Assembly: GCA_032622095.1 (NCBI GenBank)
Contig: CP136063.1
Coordinates: 70,659,980 to 70,723,979, forward strand
Reading direction: 5' to 3'
Source: Siphonodentalium dalli
Lineage: Eukaryota > Mollusca > Scaphopoda > Gadilida > Siphonodentaliidae
DNA: 64,000 nt
The position numbers and the translations under genes were made by a program. This document shows positions 1 through 9,940 of this stretch, piece after piece (the stretch's first letter is position 1; each line of letters starts with the position of its first letter). The notes beneath the pieces are model-generated. The model worked only from the letters and a program-made list of their open reading frames with translations, had not been told where the DNA came from and did no database searches.

Positions 1-244
1 TTGTGCTCCATTGTGAGTTGATAATGTGACTAAAATCCTTCATTTTCAGCATATTATCGACTCAAAATCAGGTGATTCTGAGCAGATTATTTACCTAAAG
101 TATGTTCTATTATAAGCAGACAATGTGCGTGGTTTTGGGAGAACAGACTGAACTTTTGTGGGGGTAGAAAGCCCATTTAAAGATTAGTGTGAAGAACAGC
201 TTATAGTTATATATGTAACCTCCTGTCCTGTCCCCAGCGATGGA
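1..244. repeat. Spacer segment duplicated at 4440-4675
   Basis: No gene is seen. The stretch matches 4440-4675 along its length (for example the shared run AACAGCTTATAGTTAT followed by ATGTAACCTCCTGTC). It is the left-hand remainder of the spacer that separates copies of the lectin-mucin gene, so the window opens inside a tandem duplication. Confidence 0.75.
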
Positions 245-742
245 TTAATAGTTCTAACTGGAGCTTTGTAGAGTATGTTTCGTTTATCACGCGACCAGGT
301 TTTTCTACCAGCAAAAACTTCTGTTTCTCACTGCTCGACATTGAAAAGGGTTGATACGACTAATTCGTTTTCATAGTACATACATGTAAACGCGACATAG
401 TTTATAAACTCTTGGGACGAGTATTTCAAAATGAGTCAAAGTCCAAATTGGGTGAAAATGTTTTGACTAGAATATATATGAAACTAATGTATTTTCTTAT
501 AAAGATGTTAGAGGCCATACACATTGATTTATTGTTCATAAAGTATTTTTGTTTGTAAAATAAATAATTTGGTTTTAATATCATGTAATATTGTTTGGAA
601 AGTGGCAAAGTGTGCTCTGTATCTCTTCTAAATTTCCCCGAAAATAGTCCAAACATTTCACTAAGAGATGCAATGGCGATCTTATTGTCATCTGTCTGGA
701 TGTTTGTCAATTTAGAGGAACAGTTTTTTCATTGAGTCAACT
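245..742 (-). other. 3' flank / probable 3' UTR of lectin-mucin gene copy 1
   Basis: Non-coding sequence just downstream (minus strand) of the copy 1 stop codon. It is matched at 6344-6819, downstream of the displaced copy 2 tail, showing that the duplication carried the 3' flank. In copy 1 the site GGATTAATAG (TTAA at 245-248) is empty; at the matching place downstream of copy 2 a 495 bp TTAA-flanked transposon is inserted. Confidence 0.7.
528..533 (-). terminator. Candidate polyadenylation signal of copy 1
   Basis: AATAAA on the minus strand about 210 bp past the copy 1 stop codon. The same hexamer is conserved at 6602-6607 downstream of the copy 2 tail. Conservation between duplicates supports use, but there is no transcript evidence. 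Confidence 0.4.
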
Positions 743-3076
743 TTATGACTTTGGCTCCTCTTTGGTAAAGTTTCCCTTGATCGACTGAACCAGGATCTTG
801 AAATCTGAGACTACCACTAGGATGTATATGACAGCAATAGTAACTGCGGAGAACCCTCCTAGTACTATGTGTGACGTCGTGGCGTAATATACACTGATCA
901 AGCTTCTCTTGTGTCGAGATGTGGATTTGATATCGACGATGTCGACACGATAATCGCGATTCAACGTGCCCACTGCTTCTTCCAGTTGCTTTCCACATCG
1001 GCCGTTAACTGTTGCTGAGATAATTTTCCGGTTACTTTTTGCCTTTGGTTGTCTAATAGTTGAGCTGTCTGTCGTGTGTGGTGAAGAGAAAGAAGATGTC
1101 AAAGTCATAATCTCCTGTGCATTTGTTTTGGTTGTCACGGTAACCAGCGCATGCGTCGTGACCGTCGTCCAAGTCGTGGATGGAGCAGCGGATGTGCTAG
1201 TTTCTGCTGTAAAATCTGGCATAGTCTCCGCCGTGTTATTGGCTTCCGTTGTTGTTTCGATTATCATTGTAGTCATGGTTGTATCTGTGTTTGTGGTGGC
1301 CGCTTCATTGCCAGTTGACACAGTCCAGTTTGTTGTCATCGAAGTATGTGTGGCTACTGCGACAGAGTCCGCGCTCGTCAGAACTGTGGTTAACGACTGG
1401 GTCTGATAACTAGTAGTTGAAGTATATGTGCTGTTCTTGTATGTCGCATTCTGTGAATTGTACGGTGGTGTCGAGGTTACATTCCCGTAGCCTTCTGCAA
1501 GAGGCAATGTGGATGTCAGTTCATTTTCACTGGTGATTGTGGAATCATTTGCTGCTTCAATGGTGGTGGCATCAGCAATATTACTGTGGTAACTGCTCTC
1601 TGTTGATGCCTTATTTGTGGTAGACGTTGTAGTATTCCTTTTGTCATCGAAGGTTGCGATCACTGATGATGTTGTAATCGCCGTATTCTCAGTTACCAGG
1701 GCCGTTGTTGTCATCACCGTGAGATTTGAAGTTGTCAACGTATTTTTTGTAATCGTTGTGGTGTCCACCGTTTCCAATGCTGCTGTTGATGATGTGACGA
1801 CATCCGTGGTACCCATCGTGGTTGGTTGCCGTGTGGATGACAATAAGTTTGTTTCGCAGAACTCCCCACTATATCCATCAGAACAATCGCACTGTGCTGG
1901 ATTTGTCTGCAGTTCGCATGTTCCACCGTTTTGACACGGGCAAGTGGAAATAAATTGAGGTGAGGCTCTGCCATTTACGTATTCGAAACACTCGTTCGTT
2001 GTGGTTTTATTAAACAAATCAGCATATATTTTGTGGGGCTTAGATTCATTGTTCCCTTTTTCACACAATACGACAGAGAACTGCCTGTTGCAACACCCAT
2101 CAATCACATCATACCCATCCAAATAGCAGCAATCGGCATTAAATCCACTGGTATGTGTATCGCTATCAACGTAAGTGTAATAGCCAATATTATTTGGTTG
2201 GTCCTCTCCCCACCATGTGCTGAACAACGTATCGACCTTCAATCCATCAGCCCACTGGAATACACCATCACCTTGGATATCGTTCGCACCGAAGAGAACA
2301 TCATCACCCGACTTTTGCAGCAAGTTGTTGGTTAGTTCAATATCTTCATAACTATATATCCGTCCGAGATTCCCAGAGTTACTTTCACAAAAACCGCTCA
2401 ATTCACTGGCATTGCCTGTCTGCCAATACGATACCAGATAACACGTTTTCAAAGACGACATGAACCATCCAACGTCACATGATACGCTCGGATATTCTGG
2501 AACATTCGTTAACATGTAGGTGTGATTCAATGGTGATTGCGGGGGCTTACCCTCGCAGAGAACATATCGGTAGACAGCATTACTGCAAATCGAATCGGAA
2601 AGAAATTGACCATTGGATTGAATAACTAGCGTCGTACAATCAGCTCCGAACATGATCTGACCATTCGATGAAAATGCAACATCATTGGGTTCTCCAGCTC
2701 GCCAGAAACTGTTCATCCATGATTCTTGTTGAGAACCATCAACCCACACGAATTTCCCTTCCTCCTGAACATCATTGAGACCTATCAGAACCGGGGAATT
2801 CTGATAACCACGATTATTAAACAATGAGTTTAGTTCAAAACCGATATTATTCATATCTGCGATTGTGTGCAACTTTGCAAGGTTGTTTTTCTTCGAGGTG
2901 CATCTCTCGATCATGACATCTCCTGTCTGTGGTGAAGTCTCCGCCATTAAGCAATAGTCTGTTCCCGCGGATGAGGGATACTTCAGCACACACATCCCAT
3001 TTACACCATTCTCCATCATAAAATTAACGCATTTTAGTGTCAGTAGATACACGACTATTTGAGATGACACTCCCAT
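743..3076 (-). CDS. C-type lectin / EGF / mucin-like type I membrane protein, copy 1 (intact)
   Basis: 777-residue single-exon protein. The ATG at 3074-3076 was chosen because the frame extends only five codons upstream to a TTG, and a hydrophobic signal-peptide-like stretch follows (residues about 5-20). Domains in order: C-type lectin domain 1 at ~42-174, with the LIGLND and FVWVDG core, an EPN sugar-type motif at 129-131 and SDSIC near its end; C-type lectin domain 2 at ~200-338, with QPN at 293-295 and extra cysteine pairs; one EGF-like domain at ~379-407 (CPCQNGGTC ... CDCSDGYSGEFC); a long Thr/Ser-rich stalk at ~415-690; a basic furin-like RHKR at 721-724; a membrane span at ~736-756; and a 21-residue cytoplasmic tail with no signalling motif recognised. 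Expected role: cell-surface or shed carbohydrate-binding protein in adhesion or innate recognition. The domain calls are firm; ligand, processing and expression are inference. Absence of introns over 2.3 kb is unusual. Two damaged paralogues lie at 6820-13,316 and 17,983-18,557. Confidence 0.9.
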   Translation of the reverse strand: MGVSSQIVVYLLTLKCVNFMMENGVNGMCVLKYPSSAGTDYCLMAETSPQTGDVMIERCTSKKNNLAKLHTIADMNNIGFELNSLFNNRGYQNSPVLIGLNDVQEEGKFVWVDGSQQESWMNSFWRAGEPNDVAFSSNGQIMFGADCTTLVIQSNGQFLSDSICSNAVYRYVLCEGKPPQSPLNHTYMLTNVPEYPSVSCDVGWFMSSLKTCYLVSYWQTGNASELSGFCESNSGNLGRIYSYEDIELTNNLLQKSGDDVLFGANDIQGDGVFQWADGLKVDTLFSTWWGEDQPNNIGYYTYVDSDTHTSGFNADCCYLDGYDVIDGCCNRQFSVVLCEKGNNESKPHKIYADLFNKTTTNECFEYVNGRASPQFISTCPCQNGGTCELQTNPAQCDCSDGYSGEFCETNLLSSTRQPTTMGTTDVVTSSTAALETVDTTTITKNTLTTSNLTVMTTTALVTENTAITTSSVIATFDDKRNTTTSTTNKASTESSYHSNIADATTIEAANDSTITSENELTSTLPLAEGYGNVTSTPPYNSQNATYKNSTYTSTTSYQTQSLTTVLTSADSVAVATHTSMTTNWTVSTGNEAATTNTDTTMTTMIIETTTEANNTAETMPDFTAETSTSAAPSTTWTTVTTHALVTVTTKTNAQEIMTLTSSFSSPHTTDSSTIRQPKAKSNRKIISATVNGRCGKQLEEAVGTLNRDYRVDIVDIKSTSRHKRSLISVYYATTSHIVLGGFSAVTIAVIYILVVVSDFKILVQSIKGNFTKEEPKS

Positions 3077-3145
3077 TGTCCTGAATATCAAATTATTCCC
3101 ATATTATAAAATCCCGCAAAATTGTCGACAATATTCTAGTTCACA
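3077..3145 (-). promoter_or_regulatory. Proximal upstream region conserved between copies 1 and 2
   Basis: About 70 bp before the ATG matches 13,317-13,385 closely, then the copies diverge abruptly. A TATA-like TTTATAAT lies on the minus strand at 3103-3110 but is changed in copy 2. The short spacing to the ATG makes it uncertain that this is the core promoter. Confidence 0.3.
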
Positions 3146-3219
3146 ACAAGCCATATTTCCGACTAAATCCTACTGAGAGCTTTCCGATGAATGGCAACAA
3201 GCCATATTTCCGACTAAAT
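3145..3219. repeat. 28 bp direct repeat pair
   Basis: The unit starting CAACAAGCCATATTTCC occurs at 3145-3172 and again at 3192-3219. It lies at the point where homology between the upstream regions of copies 1 and 2 ends, so it may mark a deletion or insertion junction. Confidence 0.7.
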
Positions 3220-3281
3220 CCTGAAAAGTTACCCATTATTCTACTGTGGTTAAGGAATCGATTATTTAGGGTATTACTGTA
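3217..3281. mobile_element. Half copy of mariner-like palindromic MITE
   Basis: Matches the right half of the palindromic element at 52,209-52,323 (AAGTTACCCAT.ATTCT.CTGTGGTTAAGG ... GGTATTACTGTA), ending at a TA. The left half is missing. Confidence 0.6.
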
Positions 3282-3386
3282 TGTTTTGTCGTGCTATTCT
3301 TGTGTTATTCAGACGATCCCATCCTCAGTGGAATCAATTGAAGCCTTAAATGCTTGAGAACATGGTAACGATTCGAGCACATTCGA

Positions 3387-3462
3387 GTCAGAATTGTATC
3401 TCGTAGACTCCCGAATGCACCCTAGTCAGAATTGTACCTCGTAGACTCCCGAATGCACCCTA
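3387..3462. repeat. 38 bp tandem duplication
   Basis: Two head-to-tail units (3387-3424 and 3425-3462) beginning GTCAGAATTGTA, differing at one or two bases. A single unit is present in the homologous spacer near 16,447. Confidence 0.75.
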
Positions 3463-4300
3463 GAAAACGTTGCAGCGTGCTGCTTGCTCTATTCAGTCGA
3501 GAAACCTCGACTTCAATTGAAGACTTAAAAATCTCGAGAACGTGTCACTAGATATTGTTTGGAATATGAAAAACCACTAACCGTACTGAATGTTTTAGTA
3601 TGGCTTCTGAAAAACATGTTTTATTTCAGACTATAAATGTCTATATTGTTATATAATAATCGTACGTTCATCAAAAGGACGTAATGTGTGTTATGTAATT
3701 AGATATATACGTGTAAATATGTAGCTAAATGTATAAATGTAAATGTATAACAGACCATTTCAGGATTTGAATAATTTCAATACAATATTGTATAGATGTC
3801 CAGAATATCATTGGCATATAATGTCTCCATGCGTACCTAACACAATATATTCTGGTTTTAATTATAATGTGATGTTGTACTTTTCTTTTAAACTGTATTG
3901 GAATTCATGCATAACTGATTTGGAATTAGAGCAATCCAAAAATAGTTGTATAATTGTTTCTTTTGTGTTCCCACAAAAAAAAGAGCATAATTCTGTTTCT
4001 GACTGTTTGCACTTGAATAATTTTGATTTTGTATAAAGTATATCTTGATAATGTTGTATTGGAAACTTATCAGACCCACATCATCTGTACTATGATATGG
4101 GTTTCCATATATGTGTTTCCAATCCAAATCACATAAGGATATTCCAAGTAGATTAGACCATTTTCCGTGTATGTTGGAGGGTGCTTTAGCAAATCGTCTT
4201 AGAAAAATTAGGTAAAATATCTTACAGGGTTTTAAGGCTTTCCTAAAAAATTAAATTTTCTCACTATTTCTCAAACATGCTCTCCACTGGGATGTGTGGA
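3397..4300. repeat. Inter-gene spacer duplicated at 16,447-17,700
   Basis: No gene. The DNA aligns with 16,447-17,700 (shared landmarks: the block after CTCGTAGACTCCCGAATG, TATTGTTATATAATAATCG, and the stretch around CTGTTTCTGA near 4000). The second copy has about 480 bp extra after 16,780. Short open frames here are chance ORFs that recur in both copies. Confidence 0.75.
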
Positions 4301-4939
4301 TGTAGTGATCAATTCAAAAGTCACACAATTGTCAAATATCCTCGCATAAATACGCACATAATCGACATATGGTGTAAAATATGTATATAATGTGATTACA
4401 GTCGTGAGTTGGCTCATGTGTGTCATTGTTCGCACATAATCTGCTTATAATCGCCTCATCATGCTGCATTTTGAGTCGATAATGTGACTAACACACTCTG
4501 ATTTTCAGCACATTATTGACTCAAAATGTGGGGATCCTAAGCAGAGTATAGACCTAAAACAAGTTCTATCATAAGCAGATTATATGCGGTTTTTGAGAGA
4601 ACAGGCTGAACTCACTTAAAGATCATCCGTGTTAAGAACAGCTTATAGTTATCTATGTAACCTCCTGTCAGGACAAGACTTGGAGGAAAATTGCCCCCAT
4701 TTAATGAGTAGATGCTGGATACAATACTGGCACGATACTGACAATGCCTCCTGCACGAGGAATGTCAGTTCGCGCCCTGTGTGCCATAGCTGCCCAATCA
4801 CAAATGATCGGTTCGGTTCACCTGTTCATCAGACATCTGAACATGACAAACTGTCCGGCATACGTGAACATGTTCCCTCCTGGTGAATCCAGAGGTTTTG
4901 TGATTTTTGTTAAAGTTGATTCTGAGTATTCAACTGATG
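4301..4939. other. Spacer; right part of duplicated segment, then unmatched DNA
   Basis: 4440-4675 is the counterpart of 1-240. 4676-4939 is not matched elsewhere in the window; it sits between the duplicated segment and a MITE, and has no convincing gene. Confidence 0.5.
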
Positions 4940-4969
4940 TTAACCCTTTACCCAACAGAACGGCCCTGT

Positions 4970-5038
4970 GCCAATGCATTCTCTTATATATGCGAGTCGA
5001 CCATAGGTCGCCTCGCATATATAAGAGAATGCATTGGC
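4970..5038. repeat. 69 bp palindrome, copy P1
   Basis: Arms of 27 bp (GCCAATGCATTCTCTTATAT then ATGCGAG, and the exact complement) around a TCGACC-ATA-GGTCGC centre with one mismatch. Reference copy of the family; others at 5119, 5899, 21,948, 22,097, 22,700, 28,247 (half), 29,775, 29,987 (deleted), 42,716, 43,006, 47,630, 47,792, 48,206, 51,552, 51,818, 53,752 and 54,040 (deleted). Confidence 0.95.
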
Positions 5039-5118
5039 TTAACACATTAAAAATTATAAAATTGTTAAAGAATGTAAGAAAATAATGGTAAAAAGTGTTA
5101 AAAAATGATTTTTTTTAG

Positions 5119-5187
5119 GCCAATGCATTCTCTTATATATGCGAGGCGACCTATGGTCGACTCGCATATATAAGAGAATGCATTGGC
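5119..5187. repeat. 69 bp palindrome, copy P2 (inverted centre)
   Basis: Same sequence as P1 read from the other strand (centre GGCGACC-TAT-GGTCGA), followed by CACAGGG. Forms an inverted pair with P1. Confidence 0.95.
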
Positions 5188-5340
5188 ACAGGGCATAACA
5201 GTAACTATCACAATGTGGTCAAGGAGCCGGTTCCAATGATATCCATATGTGTATGGTTCTATTGAGACAGACCGAAGATATTATAGGCTGTTGAAGCTTT
5301 ATTTGGCCGGTTTTGGCCGGTTTGTTGGGTAAAGGGTTAA

Positions 5341-5848
5341 TCCAAGCATGTAGTCACTCACGATATAATTAGTTATAAGATATGGTAGCCACGTATGTGT
5401 GATTATCTGCCCACAGTTTCGTCGCAATATGATTACCAAAGCTGAAGATGTCCTCGAATATTTCACTTTTTATATATTTACATGACGCCTTCCATAAACG
5501 CGCTATTTCTCTCATGGAAAAACGTCCCTAAAGTGATAGAAGTTATCGACTGAGGAGAAAATAAGGCTGAATTAGTTTTGTTTTCGATGTTGTATAACAT
5601 TAGAGAGCGTTTGTTGCTAATTCTTACCAGCTGTGTCCAAATAAAGAGCGTTTCTGTAAATTATGCACGGGAAATTGATACCAGCTGATACATTTTGATG
5701 AATTCGGTAAGTCTTTCCACAGTATATACAGTCTGTATATTAGTATTTCGTATACTAATTTGGTAAGAGTGTGAACAGTTCACATATATCTATGTTCAAA
5801 TGTATATCGCACGGTTATGTCTCCACAGAACGTACCGAAAGCGATTGA
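5341..5848. other. Gene-free spacer with paired AAAGAGCGTT-type motifs
   Basis: No gene. Contains GAGAGCGTTTGTTGC near 5602 and AATAAAGAGCGTTTC near 5641, a motif pair about 40 bp apart that recurs across the window. Confidence 0.5.
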
Positions 5849-6343
5849 TTAACCCTTTGCCAGGTCCGATTTTTTTATTATCAACCCATATACCCTGTGC
5901 CAATGCATTCTCTTATATATGCGAGTCGACCATATGTCGCCTCGCATATATAAGAGAATGCATTGGCTTAACAATATTTCATCATTTGTTATTATTTTTT
6001 ACATTTTTTTTACAATTTTAATAATTTTTTCTTATATTCTTTAACAGACTTATTTTGTAGGTTTAGTGCCAGGGAATCTTACATTTTTCATGGGCATCAA
6101 AATTATTACTATCAATACTTGGTGATAGTTTTGAGTTATAACATGCCCCTAAGGTTTTATCCAGTTTGTTTTTAAATTCGCTATAGCATGCTTAAGCATA
6201 CCCAAAACAAAATTCAACCCAAAAAAAAATTCTAAAAAAATAAATAAAAATATTATTTTTTATTTTTTTTATTTTTTTAGGGCCGACATTACATACCGTA
6301 AATTAGGGCCGATGAGATCGGCCCCTGGCACTGAAAGGGTTAA
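5849..6343. mobile_element. TTAA-flanked MITE J with one 69 bp palindrome
   Basis: Starts TTAACCCTTTGCCAGG and ends CCTGGCACTGAAAGGGTTAA. One palindrome at 5899-5967 is followed by AT-rich DNA. It occupies the TTAA that is empty at 245-248 in the duplicated flank of copy 1, so this is a filled site matched to an empty site. A truncated relative in reverse orientation lies at 27,909-28,276. Confidence 0.85.
5899..5967. repeat. 69 bp palindrome, copy P3
   Basis: Full-length copy with centre TCGACC-ATA-TGTCGC, preceded by CCCTGTG. Lies in an element whose ends differ from those of MITE A. Confidence 0.95.
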
Positions 6344-6819
6344 TAGTTCTAATTGGAGCTTTGTAGAGTATGTTTCGTTTATCAGCAAAAACTTATGTTT
6401 CTCGCAGCTCGACATTGAAAAGAGTTGATACGACTAATTCTTGTTCATAGTACATACATGTAAAAGTGACATAGTTGAAAACTCTAGGAACGATGGTATT
6501 TCAAAATGAGTCAAAGTCCAAATTGGGTGAACATGTTTTGACTAGAATATATATAAAACTAATGTATTCCTTATAAATATATTAGAGGGCATACACATTG
6601 ATTTATTGGTCATAATGTATTTTTGTTTGTAAAATAAATAATTTGGTTTTAATATCATGTAATATTGTTTGGAAGTGGCAAAGTGTGCTCTATATGTCTT
6701 ATAAATTCCCCCGAAACTAGTCCAAACCTTTCACTAAGAGATGCAATGGCGATCTTATGGTCATCTGTCTGGATGTTTGTCAATTTAGAGGAACAGTTTT
6801 GTTCAATGAGTCAACTTTA
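6344..6819 (-). other. 3' flank of the displaced copy 2 tail
   Basis: Counterpart of 245-742, including the conserved AATAAA (minus strand, 6602-6607). No gene. Confidence 0.7.
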
Positions 6820-7110
6820 TTATTTTGGCTCCTCTTTGGTAAAGTTTCCCTTGATCGACTGAACCAGGATCTTGATATCTGAGACTACCACTAGGACGTA
6901 GATGACAGCAATCGTAACTGCGGAGAACCATCCCAGTGCTATGTGTGACGTCGTGGCGTAGTATACACTAATCAAGCTTCTCTTGTATCGAGATGTGGCT
7001 ATGATATCGACGATGTCGGCACGATAATCGCGATTCAACATGCCTTCTGCTTCGTTCAGTTGATTTCCACATCGGCCGCTAACTGTTGCTGAGATGATTT
7101 TCCGAGTACT
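6820..7110 (-). pseudogene. Detached membrane-anchor tail of lectin-mucin gene copy 2
   Basis: Open frame matching the C-terminal ~95 residues of copy 1: the cysteine-containing juxtamembrane segment, a basic RYKRS processing-like site, the membrane span (SAVTIAVIYVLVVV) and a tail ending EEPK. It has no start of its own. Its upstream partner ends at 10,896, so ~3.8 kb separates body from anchor. Both insertion edges fall in the block that in copy 1 reads continuously across 1025-1050, so this is an insertion into a once continuous gene. A splice over the insert is not supported, because the body meets a TAG at 10,896-10,898 right at the junction. The frame itself is undamaged. Confidence 0.85.
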
Positions 7111-7179
7111 TATTACGCCACCTAGTGTGGTGTTACTAGCATTTGGTTTTTTTATATCGCATGGAGTACAGGGCGAATG

Positions 7180-7665
7180 TATTCTTGGAGATTGTTTGTA
7201 CCTTACTCAATCGTACCGATATAATCACGTAGATGCCGAAATTGTAAAGTTAACGCCAGCGGTGTATAATACGTTTATGAAAATATGATAAATCCTATCG
7301 ATAGAGTCAGGACAGGCTCAAATTGTAAACTTAAAGTCACCGGTGTAATAATATCTTGTTGAAAATATAAATAATCTGATAGCCTGAAAATATTGTATAA
7401 CCTATTGGGAGCCCATAATAAATGGGAATAACATATTGGGAGCCCCTGCATGTAGTGAACTGAATTGTGGGTATTTTATGGAGATTGTTTGTACCTTACT
7501 GAATCGTACCGATATAATCACGTAGATGCCGAAGTTGTAAAGTTATCGCCACTGGTGTATAATATGTTTATGATAAATCGTATCGATAGAGTGAGGACAG
7601 GCTCAAATTGTAAACTTAAAGTCGAAAATATAAATAATCTGATAGCCTGAAAATATTGTATAACC
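7180..7665. repeat. Imperfect tandem duplication (~290 bp spacing)
   Basis: The block GGAGATTGTTTGTACCTTAC ... ATAATCACGTAGATGCCGAA and the following ~180 bp occur at about 7188-7400 and 7479-7665. Both translate to a similar short plus-strand peptide (DCLYLT.SYRYNHVDAE), but the frames are short and end differently, so coding is not supported. Confidence 0.7.
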
Positions 7666-8430
7666 TGTTGGGAGCCCCTGGTGTAGTGAACTGAATTATG
7701 GGTAATTTTAATTGGAGTGCGCATGTCTGTTTTTTTTGTAGTAACCGCCATCTTTTATCTTTGGAATTATCGGCGTGTTTTATGAAAATGTCACCAAGAT
7801 TTCTCCACTCGATTCTTTTAAAATGCACCCTAATCGGTCAAATTCTTTTGATAATTCTATCTAAATACATCTTAGCTACTATTCGGATCTGCTTTCCCGG
7901 TCGAAAAAGGTTTAGTTTGACCAAAACGGCTATTGACAAAAGTTTGTTTATAAAATAGCGTACTCGATAAACCCGGCCGTAGTACGGCCGTAGATGGTTA
8001 TCGAAAACAAATTCAATTTCTTCCATCTAAAAGATAATTACGCGCTGGACTCTGTCATTTTAAGAATATATAAGTATTACACACAGACACACGAATTCTC
8101 AACTCAAAATTTTGAAAAATGACAGTTTTGTCAACATAAATCGATTTTATTTGCAAATCCCATGTTATTAAAATTTAACTTATTGTTAAATTTTATCATC
8201 GAAAAAAATTCATTTCTTCCACCTAAAACATAATTATGTGCTGTATCCTATCATTTTAGGAATATATACGTATCCCACTCAAACACACCAAGTCTCAGCT
8301 TAAAATTTTGAAAAATAAGAGATTTATCAACATAAATCGATTTGTATGGCAGATCCCATAAATTTTAGGGCCCTTCAAATGTTTTCTGAGCTGTTCCATA
8401 TTGGCACCAGAGTCCATATTTGACTGGTTC
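7666..8430. other. AT-rich interior of the insertion, no gene
   Basis: Short open frames only. The stretch around 8020-8160 is partly repeated at 8200-8360 (TCTTCCA/CCTAAAA..ATAATTA, then ACATAAATCGATTT), suggesting another old duplication. Confidence 0.5.
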
Positions 8431-8434
8431 TACA

Positions 8435-9335
8435 TGATAATTGTGCAACAGTACAGTCGCGTTACTTTATACGTCAACATTGGTCATTATCACTCGACAA
8501 ATTTATTTCGGTCTATCGTATCAACCCCTATTTCCCCCGCGTAGCCTGACTAAGTGTCAACATTGGTCTTTATCGCTCCACTAATTTGTATCATTTCATC
8601 GGTATGAATTCCATATCCAATTATCCACATATAACCAACCCAATCTCTAATCCCAGTCCAATTTATTTATTTTTTTCATCGCTATAGTCACGTTACGAAA
8701 TATTTTATTGAGTGATACTTGTACTTATATGTCTATGGTATTACTATAGTATACCGTATACGTATATCAATTGCTATTCCTTTCTATATAATTCTGGTGC
8801 CATCTATAGAGATAGAGATAATTTCCGACCCCCCCGGGGCCCCCCCAATTTTATATCATTGCTGCTTTAGTACAGTCGCGATGCATTACATGGCAACATC
8901 GCTCCACTAATTTATGTCAGTTCATCGGTACGAACCCCTTTTTCTCCGAGTCCATATAACCAAACCAACATCTTATCCCGGCCTAAATTATTATTTTTAC
9001 TTTCATCGGTATAGTTGTGTTACATACATATTTTTTATCATTTGATTCTAATTTGTATTGTACCACTATAGAAGTCCATAAATTACTATTCTGGCACTAT
9101 ATAGAGATGACTAAAATTCTGACACCCCCCCCCCCCCCTATTTTATAACCTTGTTGCAACAGTAGAGTTGAGATGCATAATATGTCAACATTGGTCGTTA
9201 TCGCTCTACAGATTTATATCGGTTCAACCCTTAGTTCCCTGTAATGCCCACCCCTCCCTCAATTTATTTTTCCATTTGTATTATAGTCTCGTTACGTACA
9301 CATTTTTCTTTTATAACTTTTGCTTCAACGCGCCG
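8435..9335. repeat. Degenerate tandem repeat block (~290-420 bp units)
   Basis: About three units, starting near 8440, 8870 and 9155, each opening with a form of ACAGTAGAGTTG/ACAGTCGCG followed by a GTCAACATTGGTC-type stretch, a cytosine run and TTTTATA. No coding capacity. Confidence 0.6.
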
Positions 9336-9539
9336 AGTTCTAGCTGCTGCAGAGAATACAAAACTGACAACATATTGAAATGTAAGCAGGCTTCAAACTA
9401 ATATTATCCAATAAAAACTCTGGCTACATCAGAAATTTGTGTATAAGGTGTACTCGCATTTGTTGCGTTAAAAAAAAAAAGGTCCCAAGTCAAGGTCCAA
9501 ATCCCCAACAAACTGATGTGAGGTTTAACTCCATCTACA

Positions 9540-9940
9540 TACAGTAATGTCCAAAGTAATTGATCACTTAACCACAGCAGAATTATGGGTAATTTTTCAA
9601 GATTTTAAATCCTGAAAAATTACCCTTAATTCTGCTGTGGTTAATTGGTCAATTACTTTAGGCATTACTGTAGCCCATATAAGGATGTGAGGTCTAATGA
9701 TAACTCCATCCACATACAGTAATGTCCAAAGTAATTGACCACTTAAGCACAGCAGATTGTGGGTAATTTTTCCGGATTTTAAATCCTGAAAAATTACCCA
9801 TAATTCTGCTGTGGTTAAGTGGTCAATTACTTTGGGCATTACTGTATCCCATATAAGGATGTGAGGTCTAATGATAACTCCATCTACATACAGTAATGTC
9901 CAAAGTAATTGACCACTTAACCACAGCAGAATTATGGCGT
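9540..9940. mobile_element. Tandem array of a mariner-like palindromic MITE
   Basis: TA-flanked hairpin units CAGTAATGTCC...GGCATTACTG at 9540-9672 and 9715-9846 and a truncated third from 9889, starts 174-175 bp apart, so the MITE plus ~43 bp of flank was duplicated in tandem. Each unit is a near-complete inverted repeat (AACCACAGCAGAATTATGGG in one arm, complement in the other). TA target and short palindromic form fit the Tc1/mariner class. Confidence 0.8.

Larger units (their letters stand above)
4940..5340. mobile_element. TTAA-flanked MITE A carrying two 69 bp palindromes
   Basis: Begins TTAACCCTTTACCCAACA and ends TGTTGGGTAAAGGGTTAA, a perfect 18 bp terminal inverted repeat including the TTAA that piggyBac-type transposases duplicate. 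Inside are inverted copies of the 69 bp palindrome at 4970-5038 and 5119-5187, separated by AT-rich DNA, followed by a unique arm of about 150 bp. No coding capacity. Confidence 0.85.

Noticed and set aside
966-1934. Plus-strand open frames of 105-146 codons inside lectin-mucin copy 1
   Set aside because: Valine-rich antisense of the Thr/Ser-rich stalk; no domain.
4970-5187. CRISPR-like array of palindromic repeats
   Set aside because: Copies are inverted pairs inside MITEs, not direct repeats with uniform spacers, and the sequence is eukaryotic.
7094-7650. Two short plus-strand frames sharing DCLYLT.SYRYNHVDAE
   Set aside because: Similarity results from a local tandem duplication; frames are short, lack domains and end differently.
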